From: Candidatus Parvarchaeota archaeon
GTDB taxonomy: Archaea > Nanobdellota > Nanobdellia > Parvarchaeales > Parvarchaeaceae
Assembly (NCBI GenBank): GCA_023380615.1
Contig: JAMCRO010000009.1
Location: 1-37,736 of the forward strand
DNA: 37,736 nt
Direction: 5' to 3'
Part shown: positions 15,784-24,974 of the stretch, piece after piece
Layout: each line of letters starts with the position of its first letter
How positions within the stretch are numbered: position 1 is the first letter of the stretch
Notes under the pieces: model-generated
What the model saw: the letters and a program-made list of their open reading frames with translations, nothing else
What the model was told of the DNA's origin: nothing
The model's database searches: none
Made by a program: the position numbers and the translations under genes

Positions 15784-18438
15784 ATGAAAGCGAAATTAGT
15801 GAGAAATGTAAAAAAAGCAGCAGCAGTAGCAACAGGAGCTCTTTTTGTAGGAGCAACATTAGGAATGGCTAGCGTATTTGCTAGTGGACTATCAAGTCTG
15901 CCAGGGCCTTTTGTAAGCAGTGGACACGTTAACGCAGTATTCGTAGTTGGAGCAAACGCAGTACCATCCGACGTATTGGGTGCAATAGATGTTTCAGCAG
16001 CATTGACAGCAGCCGCAGCGGCAACTCATTCTTCAACAGTAAGTGGACAGATAACAATAGGAACATTGTCACTTAGCTCAAAGGCACACAGCACAAATGT
16101 CTTCGGAAACAATGACACTCAGCTAGCTGCAATTAGTCCTTCAGTGAATCTTGTAGCTATGAACTTTACGTCTAATGGAAAAAATTACACAAGCGTAGAG
16201 AATCTTTCATTTGTTAAGGATGCAACATTTAACGGATTGAACGTTGAATTCCCAGCAGGTTCTTACGAATTGCAGTCTTACATAGTAAACAGATCTAATA
16301 ACAGCAACCACAATGATTTAGGTAAAGCTATATTGAACTTTACATCATTTGATACAGCAGCAAACGTTACATACACATTCGGAAAGGATACAGAGTCATT
16401 GCTTTTACTGAACAGTTCACAGGCACAGTTCGGTACAACTAAAACATACTCTAATACAAAGGTACCTGGGATAGTTACACAAGGGCCAAATTCAATTGAC
16501 TTAGAGGGATTAGTTACATTTACTGGTGCAAAGGCTTCAAGCTCATACGACCAGCTTGAAGTAAGCGTCGATGGTGGCGCAACACAGTACGTTAACTTCA
16601 GTACTCAAACGACAATTGGACCTGTAACAATAAACTTGGGCCCTGGACTTTTAACAAATACTACAGGTAGCTACTTGAAAACACTAACAATATCAAGCAT
16701 TGCATACAAGCAGAATCTTTCTGGTTCACATGTAGCAGTTTTACCTGGTTTAAGTTCATTTAACATGACTACTGAGAATGCAAGTAAAACAAAGGGGGGA
16801 GAATTCCTTCTTACAAGTACAGCTGGATTCATGCTACCACACAGCTTTACAGCAGCGAGCAGCTTTGAATTACCACAGAACCTTACAAGCGTAAGCTTGC
16901 AAAAATTAGTTCCAGTTTATTCAGACGGTGCTAATGTAACATTGACTGTTGGAAAAGCGGGCTTCGACAATATAACAGTAACACCAAACACCTCTTATGT
17001 TGATGTAGGTAGTCTTGTACCTAACATAGCGGTCGGAACTGGCGCATTGTACTCTTCCAGTGTAAATGTACCAAGTGAAATAGTATTCGGTACAGTTGGT
17101 TCAGCGGGAGCTACTACAGTTAAATTGACAAACATACTTGCAAATGACACCTTGCTTTACAGTGTAAATGGAAACACTAAAGATGTCGCAGCAGGCGTAA
17201 CTGGTGTAAACAAGAATGTTAGCATAGCATTTAACTCTCTTTCAACGGCACCAGCAGGAATACTTGGACTAGCGATTACAAACGCAACGGGAAAAGCGAA
17301 TTACTCTAAATTAACACCAGCATTGAATAATTCGGCTGCACCAGCATTAGTGGTTTATAGATTGCCAAACGGTGAATATCTTGGATTACATTACAAATCT
17401 GTTACTTCTTCTTTGGGCGCCACTACTGGTGAAAACTTGACTTATATATTAAGCTTCAATGCATCTAATACACTTACGCCAACCAATACTTCAATTGTAT
17501 ATACAAAAGGAATGTTTTCAAAAGTTTACAGTGGTTATAATGTCACTGTCAAAGCATTTAATTTGACTACGAAAGCGGCATCGGTCGTTGGAAATGTAGA
17601 TATTAAGGCACCTGTAGCTACATTATCTTTAACTGGTGACTCAATAGTGCCTGGCTCTAGTGGTATATACACTTCAACAGGAGTTGTAAACTCATTGAAT
17701 ATTACTGCGAAAACGCCTGCAAATACAAATATAGGTACTTTAACCTTCAACGGATCAGCACTTAAGTTTACAGATCTACTAGGTGAAACGCAAGTAGCTA
17801 ATGTTGGATCATACAGCAATGGTACGACTCACTTAATGTCATCGGCAAATACTTCAGCTAACACATGGGGTGATTACGCAACATTTACAAAGGATAGCGC
17901 GGAATTCTTCGTCCCAACGGAGAACTACACACTAGCAATAGCAGGCGCGGAAATCGTTACAGGACAGAAGAACTACACAATAGGACAGACTGTTAGTACA
18001 GGTGAACTATTGAATGTAAGCGGCGTTTCAACAATAAACGCGGGAAGCTTAATCAATAATAATCCAGATGTAGCAATTTTGGACAGCAACTTTACGGGCG
18101 CTACGAATAGTGTACCTGTAATAGTAATCGGCGGTCCAGCAGTAAACACTTTGGCAGACACATTGCTTAACTTGAGTGCTCCAGTATACGGCACAAAGTT
18201 TACCAATTTAACAGGAGTAGGTGCGAATGAAGCTGTAATCGAAATGTTCAACAGTGTAAGCGGTTTCAACAACCAACCAGCACTTTGGGTTGCAGGTTAC
18301 AGTGCAAGCGGAACTCTTGAAGCTTCAGAGGTTCTTGCAGAATCACTTGTAGGTCAGCCAGTAGTAACATTGACGGGCAACAAGGTAATCCTTAGCACTG
18401 CTTCGTCAACTTACAAGGGCGTTACCGTTGTGAGCTAA
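15784..18438 (+). CDS. S-layer protein
   Basis: 884 residues. An N-terminal Sec signal peptide (basic start MKAKLVRNVKKAAAVATGAL, hydrophobic core, likely cleavage after FASG near 35) leads into a domain with NAVFVVGANAVPSDVLGAIDVSAAL. The C-terminal region contains VPVIVIGGPAVNTLADTLL. Both echo the paired nucleotide-fold-like motifs seen in Methanococcus-type S-layer proteins (TIGR01564 group). The body is Thr/Ser/Asn/Gly-rich, low in charge, has many N-x-S/T sequons and, on reading, no Cys. I see no C-terminal membrane anchor, so it is held by lattice contacts or lectin-like binding. The leader, ribosome binding site and strong terminator all fit very high expression. Confidence 0.88.
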   Translation: MKAKLVRNVKKAAAVATGALFVGATLGMASVFASGLSSLPGPFVSSGHVNAVFVVGANAVPSDVLGAIDVSAALTAAAAATHSSTVSGQITIGTLSLSSKAHSTNVFGNNDTQLAAISPSVNLVAMNFTSNGKNYTSVENLSFVKDATFNGLNVEFPAGSYELQSYIVNRSNNSNHNDLGKAILNFTSFDTAANVTYTFGKDTESLLLLNSSQAQFGTTKTYSNTKVPGIVTQGPNSIDLEGLVTFTGAKASSSYDQLEVSVDGGATQYVNFSTQTTIGPVTINLGPGLLTNTTGSYLKTLTISSIAYKQNLSGSHVAVLPGLSSFNMTTENASKTKGGEFLLTSTAGFMLPHSFTAASSFELPQNLTSVSLQKLVPVYSDGANVTLTVGKAGFDNITVTPNTSYVDVGSLVPNIAVGTGALYSSSVNVPSEIVFGTVGSAGATTVKLTNILANDTLLYSVNGNTKDVAAGVTGVNKNVSIAFNSLSTAPAGILGLAITNATGKANYSKLTPALNNSAAPALVVYRLPNGEYLGLHYKSVTSSLGATTGENLTYILSFNASNTLTPTNTSIVYTKGMFSKVYSGYNVTVKAFNLTTKAASVVGNVDIKAPVATLSLTGDSIVPGSSGIYTSTGVVNSLNITAKTPANTNIGTLTFNGSALKFTDLLGETQVANVGSYSNGTTHLMSSANTSANTWGDYATFTKDSAEFFVPTENYTLAIAGAEIVTGQKNYTIGQTVSTGELLNVSGVSTINAGSLINNNPDVAILDSNFTGATNSVPVIVIGGPAVNTLADTLLNLSAPVYGTKFTNLTGVGANEAVIEMFNSVSGFNNQPALWVAGYSASGTLEASEVLAESLVGQPVVTLTGNKVILSTASSTYKGVTVVS

Positions 18439-18471
18439 ACAGTTAAAAAACCTTACATTAAGAAATAAGTT

Positions 18472-18505
18472 GGGAGGGGTTTCCTCCCGCTTTTTGTTTT
18501 TTTAT
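18472..18505 (+). terminator. Hairpin plus T-tract terminator of the S-layer gene
   Basis: A perfect stem GGGAGG (18472-18477) with CCTCCC (18483-18488) and loop GGTTT, followed by a long T-rich tract from 18491. It looks like an intrinsic bacterial-style terminator, unusual for this AT-rich genome, and lies 34 bp after the S-layer stop codon. Confidence 0.75.
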
Positions 18506-18553
18506 TTTATAGCTTTATAAATTCTCATTTTCTTATTATCCGTATAAGTACTT

Positions 18554-18967
18554 ATGAAATTGATAATTAAAAAAGAGGAAAAAGAAAAGAAAAGAATAAA
18601 CAAGCAGTTTATAGCTGCAATGCTTTTCTTTGTAGTAATAGCGGTTTTAGTATATTTTATTGCAGTATCCTTAAATCACGTTTCGCAGCAAAAGGACATC
18701 GCAAATTTAAATGCAGAGGCTGCAGCATACGGTCAGCAATTGACAAGCGAGATATCGGCTAATTCAACGGTTTGTACGCAGAATTATACATTTGCAAATG
18801 CAAGCAAGGCAACAATAGGCTGCGGTGCTGTTATCTATTGTTACTATTCATCTGCATGTCAATACAGCGGTCCACAATCCGCTAACACAGTAAGCTTTCT
18901 ATGCGATGCATTCAAACCAGATCAGGTAATAGCAACCGGCATGTGCTTTAAGGTTTCATTGAGTTGA
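18554..18967 (+). CDS. Single-pass membrane protein with Cys-rich ectodomain
   Basis: 137 residues. The N-terminus is strongly basic (MKLIIKKEEKEKKRINKQ), followed by a membrane segment (about 19-41, FIAAMLFFVVIAVLVYFIAVSL). The outside part starts with a short helix and ends with a Cys-containing domain. I count six to seven Cys after residue 70 (in VCTQN, IGCGAVIYCYYSSACQY, FLCDAF and GMCFKV), probably disulfide-bonded. I do not recognise the family. The stop is 3 nt before truD, so the two are transcribed together although their roles seem unrelated. Confidence 0.66.
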   Translation: MKLIIKKEEKEKKRINKQFIAAMLFFVVIAVLVYFIAVSLNHVSQQKDIANLNAEAAAYGQQLTSEISANSTVCTQNYTFANASKATIGCGAVIYCYYSSACQYSGPQSANTVSFLCDAFKPDQVIATGMCFKVSLS

Positions 18968-18970
18968 AAA

Positions 18971-20191
18971 ATGGTTTCATTAGAGCAGATAGGAATATTG
19001 AATTTTCAGAGCTATAACCTAAAAGGAAAACTGTTTGAAAGAGAGGAAGACTTCAAGGTACAGGAAATAGAGGAAGACGGCGTAGTACTAAAGTTAGAAA
19101 GAGAAGAGAAGAAGGAAATAGAAGGAGAGAAGAAGGATTATCTGTTATTTACGTTGGTAAAGCGTGGAATATCAACACCTGAAGCAGTTAAGCTGATAGC
19201 AAGGAATTTGCACATCAGTTTCAAGAGGGTAGCTTACAACGGAAACAAGGACAAAAGAGCATTGACTTCTCAAAGAATGAGCATATTCAAGTTTGATTCG
19301 GAAAAATTAAAATTAGAAAACGAAAGGATATTTTTCAGGGACATAGTATACAGCAACGATCCATGCAAGATAGGAAAATTATATGGAAATCATTTTACCG
19401 TTACAGTAAAGAAATTAGAAAATTCTGTTCAAGAGCTTCAGGAAATAGTAGAAGAAACGGCGAAAGGAATACCAAATTTCTATGGTCCGCAGCGTTTCGG
19501 TGCGTCGTCCTTGAATATTGGCATATCCAGGAATATAATAAAAAGGGATTTCAAATCAGCTTTTTATGATTTAGTTCTCAAGGAAAGGGCAGAATCACAG
19601 TTGAATCAGCAGAAAAGAACAGAGATAAGAGATCTGTTTTCTCCATATCTTGAAGGCAGTGAAATAGACAGAGAAAAGGCAAAGGAAGCGCTTTCAAACC
19701 TTCCGGGTTTTATGTATTTTGAGAAGGAATCGTTGCAATACTTGCTGCAGCATAAAAACGATTATATAGGAGCTATAAGGATGATGCCTAAGTACATTCG
19801 CTTGCTTGTAATACAGGCATACCAGTATTACATTTTCAACAGAACGTTAAGCAAGCTGCTTGAAAATAAAAAAGCTAACGAATTGGAAAGCGAAATACCG
19901 ACAGTAGGCTATGACATGCAATTGAATGACGATGAAATCGGTAAAACAATAAAGGAGATATTGCTGCAGGAGGGTATAGATAACATAGAGGTATTTAAAA
20001 TAAGCAGCATGCCGGAAGCAAGCTTAAAGTCTTTTCTTCATCCATCCTTTTTCATACCTGAGAACTTTAATATAGAAAAAGAGGGAGAAAACGCGGAAAT
20101 AAGCTTTGACTTGAAAAAAGGATCATATGCAACCATACTTTTGATGAAGCTTTTCGGCGTAGAGAATGTCTATAGAGGAGTAGATTCATGA
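18971..20191 (+). CDS. truD: tRNA pseudouridine synthase D
   Basis: 406 residues of the TruD/Pus7 family, which makes pseudouridine in tRNA (position 13 in the bacterial enzyme, 35 in yeast). The catalytic motif is AYNGNKDKRALTSQRMS with the nucleophile D94. FYGPQRFGASSLNIG (about residues 171-185) is the second family signature, followed by the TruD insertion domain and a C-terminal strand-rich end. The length is normal for archaeal TruD. The ATG lies 3 nt after the stop of the preceding membrane protein. No separate promoter is evident, so it seems to rely on read-through from 18554. Confidence 0.92.
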   Translation: MVSLEQIGILNFQSYNLKGKLFEREEDFKVQEIEEDGVVLKLEREEKKEIEGEKKDYLLFTLVKRGISTPEAVKLIARNLHISFKRVAYNGNKDKRALTSQRMSIFKFDSEKLKLENERIFFRDIVYSNDPCKIGKLYGNHFTVTVKKLENSVQELQEIVEETAKGIPNFYGPQRFGASSLNIGISRNIIKRDFKSAFYDLVLKERAESQLNQQKRTEIRDLFSPYLEGSEIDREKAKEALSNLPGFMYFEKESLQYLLQHKNDYIGAIRMMPKYIRLLVIQAYQYYIFNRTLSKLLENKKANELESEIPTVGYDMQLNDDEIGKTIKEILLQEGIDNIEVFKISSMPEASLKSFLHPSFFIPENFNIEKEGENAEISFDLKKGSYATILLMKLFGVENVYRGVDS

Positions 20192-20249
20192 TTCTGCATG
20201 TGGAAGCAAGGCAAACATTATTAAATAGCAAAATAACCAATAATAAAAT

Positions 20250-21512
20250 ATGCTATCTTTAAGTGATTTATTTACTTCATCAATAGTGTTCGTTCTTCTA
20301 GTCCTGTCTATCTTCTGGATCTTCTACTTTTTTGACATAAACCATGAGATAAAGAAAGAAGAGGAAAATGAGTTAAAAATTAAGGAATTCCCAAGCGTGG
20401 CCGTTTTGATACCTGCCATATATGAGGGAAAAAGATTAAGAGAAACGATAGAAAACGTGAAGCAGACAAGCTATCCAAACTACAATATATATGTGGTTTT
20501 GAATAAATCCTCGACAAAGGAAACCGTAAAGGCGGCAACGGCAAAGGGCGTCAAGGTAATAAAAGCACCGTTTGATGGAAAAGCAAGGGTAATGAACTAT
20601 GCGATAAGGAACTACATAAACGAAAAGTTCCTTTTGGTACTGGACGCAGACACGTTTATAGAAAAGGATCTGATGACAAGGCTGGTTTATCACTTTAAAA
20701 ACAAGAAGGTTGCAGCAGTGGTTTCCTCAGTAAAGGTTTACAAACCAAAAAAGGTTGTGGAATACCTGCAGTACTATGAATACTTGCTGTCAATACTTGC
20801 AAGGAAGGCTTTGAGCAAAATAGGGGGATTAGTAATAATACATGGGGCAGGCTCAATGTTCAATACAGAAATACTGAAAAAGATAGGATATTTTGACGAC
20901 AACAACTATTCAGAGGACATGGAGATAGGCATGAGGATACTTACGCAGGGTTATAGGGTTGAGAGCTCAGTAAAAGCTATCTCATACACTGTTGTACCAA
21001 ATACATTAAGAAAGCTTTTCAAGCAGAGAGTAAGATGGTTCTCCGGCTTCTTTTTTAATGTCTTGAAATACAGGAAGACAGCGTTGGATTCAAAGAGGAA
21101 CGATATCTGGAAGATAGCTCTTCCTTTTATGCTGGTTTCAATATTTCTAAGCTTCTTCGTAATAATAGGCATAACATACACTGTAGTTGTATTTTTGCTG
21201 CCTGCTTACGGCATACTTTCAAATACGGGTTTATCCTTTTTTACAAGTTATTTCCTGCCGCAGATCTCATTCCTTACTCTGGACACTAGGATATTCTTGG
21301 AATTAGTCGGAGCAGGAATTGGAATTTTTTCAATAATCTATTCGTTACTAACGATTGACCACAAGTTTAAGGCCGTAAAGGACTTCTTCGGAATACTGGG
21401 ATACATGACTTTCTACTCCTTTTTCCTTTCATTTGTATGGTTATATAGTCTATCTGCGTTAGGAAAGTTTAAGGCTGGTAAATTAATATGGCTTCCAAAT
21501 ATAAGCGATTGA
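20250..21512 (+). CDS. Processive GT2 membrane glycosyltransferase
   Basis: 420 residues. An N-terminal membrane helix (about 8-28) is followed by a GT2 catalytic domain: PSVAVLIPA, FDGKARVMNYAIR, DAD (132-134), SEDMEIG with ED 222-223, and QRVRW (259-263). Three or four membrane helices follow. The D, DxD, ED and Q-x-x-R-W set defines processive beta-glycan synthases such as cellulose, hyaluronan and poly-GlcNAc synthases. The enzyme probably polymerises or adds a sugar at the cytoplasmic face and may export it. A TTAAATA at about 20220-20226 supports the ATG. The downstream thioredoxin-like gene overlaps its end by 25 nt. Confidence 0.82.
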   Translation: MLSLSDLFTSSIVFVLLVLSIFWIFYFFDINHEIKKEEENELKIKEFPSVAVLIPAIYEGKRLRETIENVKQTSYPNYNIYVVLNKSSTKETVKAATAKGVKVIKAPFDGKARVMNYAIRNYINEKFLLVLDADTFIEKDLMTRLVYHFKNKKVAAVVSSVKVYKPKKVVEYLQYYEYLLSILARKALSKIGGLVIIHGAGSMFNTEILKKIGYFDDNNYSEDMEIGMRILTQGYRVESSVKAISYTVVPNTLRKLFKQRVRWFSGFFFNVLKYRKTALDSKRNDIWKIALPFMLVSIFLSFFVIIGITYTVVVFLLPAYGILSNTGLSFFTSYFLPQISFLTLDTRIFLELVGAGIGIFSIIYSLLTIDHKFKAVKDFFGILGYMTFYSFFLSFVWLYSLSALGKFKAGKLIWLPNISD

Positions 21513-22159
21513 CTTTGTCCATAGTCATAGCATTTGTAATAGTTGCTATAGTTTTGGTAGCAGGCTATTTTTACGATTCCAATAAAATATCCTACCTAAA
21601 TGCAAACCTGCAGAATTACGAACAGAATGTGAATGAATTGGAGCTTGCCACTCTTTTAACAACAACAAACAGCAGTTTTTCATGCAGTGTTCTGTCGGGG
21701 AACCTATACAACATAGCCAGCGAGATGCAGAACCTTGGAAGAGAGCTTACCAGCTCAAATCTAGCTAGCTCAGAAGTAAATTACCAGCAGCTTAACGATC
21801 AATACACATACGTAAGGGTTGAGTACTGGCTTTTGGCAAACAAGATAAATTCAATGTGCGGGGATAAGCTTGTAACTGTGATGTTTGTTTATCCTGGAAA
21901 CGGCGGAACAAACAGCATTGTAGAAGGCGATGAGCTTTCATTTCTGGCATATAAAAACGATTCCTTTGTTGTGAGCGCAATCGACGGAAACCTTAATCTT
22001 TCAATTGTAAGCATACTCCTAAAATCATATAACATAAGCAATTCTTCGCTTCCTGCTTTGATAATCGACGACAAATACGTTAAGGAAGGCTTTGTTAACA
22101 CATCTGAAATAGAAGAATTGCTATGCAAGTACGGCAGATGCCTCAACTTCAGCAGCTAA
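21488..22159 (+). CDS. Membrane-anchored thioredoxin-fold-like protein lacking CXXC
   Basis: 223 residues. A membrane segment (about 8-28) precedes a helical, Asn-rich part and a C-terminal domain with thioredoxin-like order: strand LVTVMFVYPGNGG, helix, strand SFVVSAIDGN, helix LSIVSILLKSYNI, then SSLPALIIDDKYVKEGFVNTSEIEELL. The last part has the cis-Pro strand and final helix of thioredoxins. Where CXXC should sit, the sequence is GNGGTNS, so it cannot be a standard redox enzyme. Remaining Cys (FSCSV, MCGDK, LCKYGRC) may form structural disulfides. It overlaps the GT2 gene by 25 nt and lies 10 nt before the GT-C gene. Confidence 0.6.
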   Translation: MASKYKRLTLSIVIAFVIVAIVLVAGYFYDSNKISYLNANLQNYEQNVNELELATLLTTTNSSFSCSVLSGNLYNIASEMQNLGRELTSSNLASSEVNYQQLNDQYTYVRVEYWLLANKINSMCGDKLVTVMFVYPGNGGTNSIVEGDELSFLAYKNDSFVVSAIDGNLNLSIVSILLKSYNISNSSLPALIIDDKYVKEGFVNTSEIEELLCKYGRCLNFSS

Positions 22160-22169
22160 ACATTTTACT

Positions 22170-23669
22170 ATGAGAAAAAAGAAATCAAATAAGATAATAT
22201 TCGGATCTGTCAAAAAGTTAATTTCAAGAAAATACATTATCATAGAAGTTCTTTCATTTCTCTCTCTTTTCATCTTCTCTGTATTAGTATTCAATTACCT
22301 AAAGAACTGGGACATGTTTGTAAGGATATTAAATGCAAGGCACATTTTCTTCAATGGCTATTACTATGAACCTATGAGGGCTTTATTCGAAAGTTTTGTG
22401 ATAGGCGTTTTCATGTTTGTTTCAAAGTCGTATGCCGTTTATATCTTCATATTTTTCGTTTCAGTGGTTTTCTTCATAGCAGTTTATTCCCTGTCAAAGG
22501 CATTGAAGCTCAACTTCCCGTTTCTTTTTCTCTTTACCCTTTCACCGTTTGTGCTTTTCTACGGGATAAAGAACGGCTCCGATCTTTTGGTCATAGCGTT
22601 TCTTTTAATTTACATAACTGCAATACTGAAGGACAAGCCTATTTTGGCAGGCGTTTTTCTTTCATTAGCATTTGTATCAAAGTCCTACGCTCTTCTATTT
22701 TCACCGCTCTTGCTTTTCTTCCTTTGGAACAGGAATTTAAAGGGAGTTTTAAAGCTTTTAGTTTCTGTAGTGTTCGCTGCGCTGGCATTGATTCCCTATT
22801 TTATTTACAACTTTTTAGCCTACGGTAATTTCCTTTACTCTATCGGTTTATCTTATCTTTATTTTCATATCTTTTCGTCGTACATCAGCTTGAGCCTTTC
22901 AATCAGTCACATAATGAACATTCCATTGATAGGTTTTATTGAGTTGTTGTTGCCGGCAGCGTTGCTGGTTTTCTTTTTCATTTATGACAGGAAACACTTC
23001 ATTGAAAAAATAAAAAAACATGAGAAAGAGTACGCAATGATAACAGTGGCATGCATTCTTTCTTTTTTGACCTATTTCTCCGTGGCTAACTTGCTTGCAA
23101 TAACAGGTCTGTCAATCTTTAGGTTCATGCTTCCTCTGTCAATTTTCATGTACATCCTTGCTTTCTCGTTCTTCACTGAAAAGCATATGAAACTCGTTTA
23201 CGTTTTCTTTGCACTGTCTTTCCTGATAGCGTTAATACTGCTTTATTCAAGCAGTTTATACGCTTTCCATCTCTCATACGCAAGCTCTGCGGTGTCACTT
23301 TTCACTTCAGTTTATAATTCGAGCAGCTGCACCGTATCCTCAAACGAATGGGTTTACCTAGATTACCTTGGTTTGAATGCAGTGCCACCACTTTCTTCTT
23401 ACGTTAATTATACGGGAGTTATACTTAATTTTGGACCAGTTAATACAACACTGCCGCTTGTGAAAAACAGCGGAAATATATACCTTTACGGATACAGCAA
23501 ATGCGGTTATTATCCTTCTTTGAATGAGTCCAGAGCATATTACGTTATGGAAGAGGAAGGCATACCCAACAATGCATGTTACTGGCTTTTTGGGATAAAT
23601 CCAAAATTAGGGTTTGGATATGACTCCTGCATTTCAATAAACAATGCCTTTTATGGTGTTTTCAGATAA
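22170..23669 (+). CDS. GT-C type multi-pass membrane glycosyltransferase
   Basis: 499 residues with roughly ten membrane helices. After the first helix, the outer loop reads FNYLKNWDMFVRILNARHIFFNG and YEPMRALFESF. The acidic residue in this loop is where lipid-phosphate-sugar-dependent GT-C enzymes (GT39/ArnT-like) keep their catalytic Asp. The C-terminal ~110 residues form a soluble outside domain with several N-x-S/T sequons and Cys. It probably transfers a sugar from a polyprenyl-phosphate carrier outside the membrane. The dolichol-phosphate-mannose-synthase-like gene at 23934 would make such a donor. Exact family and acceptor are unknown. Confidence 0.65.
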   Translation: MRKKKSNKIIFGSVKKLISRKYIIIEVLSFLSLFIFSVLVFNYLKNWDMFVRILNARHIFFNGYYYEPMRALFESFVIGVFMFVSKSYAVYIFIFFVSVVFFIAVYSLSKALKLNFPFLFLFTLSPFVLFYGIKNGSDLLVIAFLLIYITAILKDKPILAGVFLSLAFVSKSYALLFSPLLLFFLWNRNLKGVLKLLVSVVFAALALIPYFIYNFLAYGNFLYSIGLSYLYFHIFSSYISLSLSISHIMNIPLIGFIELLLPAALLVFFFIYDRKHFIEKIKKHEKEYAMITVACILSFLTYFSVANLLAITGLSIFRFMLPLSIFMYILAFSFFTEKHMKLVYVFFALSFLIALILLYSSSLYAFHLSYASSAVSLFTSVYNSSSCTVSSNEWVYLDYLGLNAVPPLSSYVNYTGVILNFGPVNTTLPLVKNSGNIYLYGYSKCGYYPSLNESRAYYVMEEEGIPNNACYWLFGINPKLGFGYDSCISINNAFYGVFR

Positions 23670-23699
23670 CGTTATTTATGAATACTCTCTAGTAATTGT

Positions 23700-23921
23700 A
23701 TGAAAAAAAGGGATAAAAGACTGCTGGTAATATTGAAGGCTTTATGGATATACTTTACTCTTCTGTGGGCTTATATCGCAGTTGAAAATCTGGTTTACCC
23801 TGCTGCCGTTTACAGCACTAATTTCTCGGTTTACATTCCAATAAGGACAGATCTCTTGGGATTGATCTCATTTGCACTTTCGTTTATTTTCTACATTGTT
23901 TGGAAGCTGCAAGAAAATTAG
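23700..23921 (+). CDS. Small two-helix membrane protein
   Basis: 73 residues with a basic start (MKKRDKRLLVILK), two membrane helices (about 12-33 and 50-69) and a short polar loop between them. TTATTTATG at about 23671-23679 lies some 25 bp before the ATG, supporting an independent leaderless gene. No family is recognised. It sits between the GT-C gene and the convergent DPM-synthase gene, whose stop is 12 bp away. Confidence 0.58.
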   Translation: MKKRDKRLLVILKALWIYFTLLWAYIAVENLVYPAAVYSTNFSVYIPIRTDLLGLISFALSFIFYIVWKLQEN

Positions 23922-23933
23922 TATTATATGAAT

Positions 23934-24935
23934 TCAGTTTTTTGACGTGCTCCATATGAAGTTTTCCGATAACAGGTATTTAAATATGAAGGACAGAACT
24001 ATACCGACCAGATTTGCTATCAGATACATAATAACAAATGACAAGTAGAATGCCACTCCCAGGTTTATTAGTCCAGCAACGAATGTTACAAGGGAAAATT
24101 TCAGTATAGATGGAATAAAGTTGCTTCTTCTCTTAAATGTAATGTAGTGGTTCATTAGGAAGTTTACAAGTGTAGATATTACTATCGCATAGACCAATGA
24201 AATGAAAAGAGGTAACTTTAAGTAAAAGACATACAATAACAATTCATTTAGGAATATTCCGAATATTCCTATCACTAAAAACACCAAAACCCTGTAATTG
24301 TTAAGTCTTAGCATCTGCTCTATGAACTCCATTATCACTTTTGGTTTTAGCTTCGATTTTCCATGTTTCCTGTATCCATAGGTATATTCCAAGTGCGTTT
24401 TTCTGCTTCCCTTCTTTAAGTTCATGAATATCTCTAGCATTATTTTGTAGCCCTGCGGTTTTACCCCGTTAAGGCTGACGCTTTTTGTGCGGAAGCCGAA
24501 AAAACCGGACATTGGATCCCTAAGCCAGGTGCTTTCAGGTACAAGCATGTAGAGTAACCTTTTAGCCGTTGTAGAGATAATGCCCCTGTTCCACAGTCTT
24601 TTTCCCACCTTTACGCACTCTACAAAGTCGTTTTTATCTAGAAGGTTAAAAACATCTTTTATTCTGCCGTAATCATGTTCAAAGTCGGCGTCTGCTACCA
24701 CCACCTTTGCGTCATTCTCCTTTATGGATCTGATGCCATCCATGACTGCAGATGCAAGCCCTCTTTTTCCCTTTCTTACTAATAGTTTTACGTTTTTGTA
24801 TTTTCTGCAGAGGTTTTCGGTTCCGTCAAGAGAATTATCATCCACTATTATGACATTATACTTAGTAAGAAGCGGCAGCAGTTCCTTCAGATTATCAGCT
24901 TCCTTGTATGTTGGTATTACAACGTAATTTTTCAT
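23934..24935 (-). CDS. Dolichol-phosphate mannose synthase-like GT2 fused to GtrA domain
   Basis: 333 residues. The GT2 domain has YVVIPTYKEADNLKELL (4-20), VIIVDDNSLDGT (28-39), GKRGLASAVMDGI and the metal motif DAD (82-84). RDPMSGFFGFR is the characteristic DPM-synthase stretch. Residues ~215-330 hold four membrane helices of a GtrA-like domain (FLVIGIFGIFLNELLLYVFY, FLMNHYITFKR). This is the layout known from the Pyrococcus furiosus enzyme. It should make dolichol-phosphate-mannose (or glucose) for membrane GT-C transferases. The ATG at 24935 is chosen over a TTG one codon earlier. It is transcribed toward the small membrane protein. Confidence 0.85.
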   Translation of the reverse strand: MKNYVVIPTYKEADNLKELLPLLTKYNVIIVDDNSLDGTENLCRKYKNVKLLVRKGKRGLASAVMDGIRSIKENDAKVVVADADFEHDYGRIKDVFNLLDKNDFVECVKVGKRLWNRGIISTTAKRLLYMLVPESTWLRDPMSGFFGFRTKSVSLNGVKPQGYKIMLEIFMNLKKGSRKTHLEYTYGYRKHGKSKLKPKVIMEFIEQMLRLNNYRVLVFLVIGIFGIFLNELLLYVFYLKLPLFISLVYAIVISTLVNFLMNHYITFKRRSNFIPSILKFSLVTFVAGLINLGVAFYLSFVIMYLIANLVGIVLSFIFKYLLSENFIWSTSKN

Positions 24936-24974
24936 CAAACACTTTATATTTTATTGATTATATGTTTTTATAGT

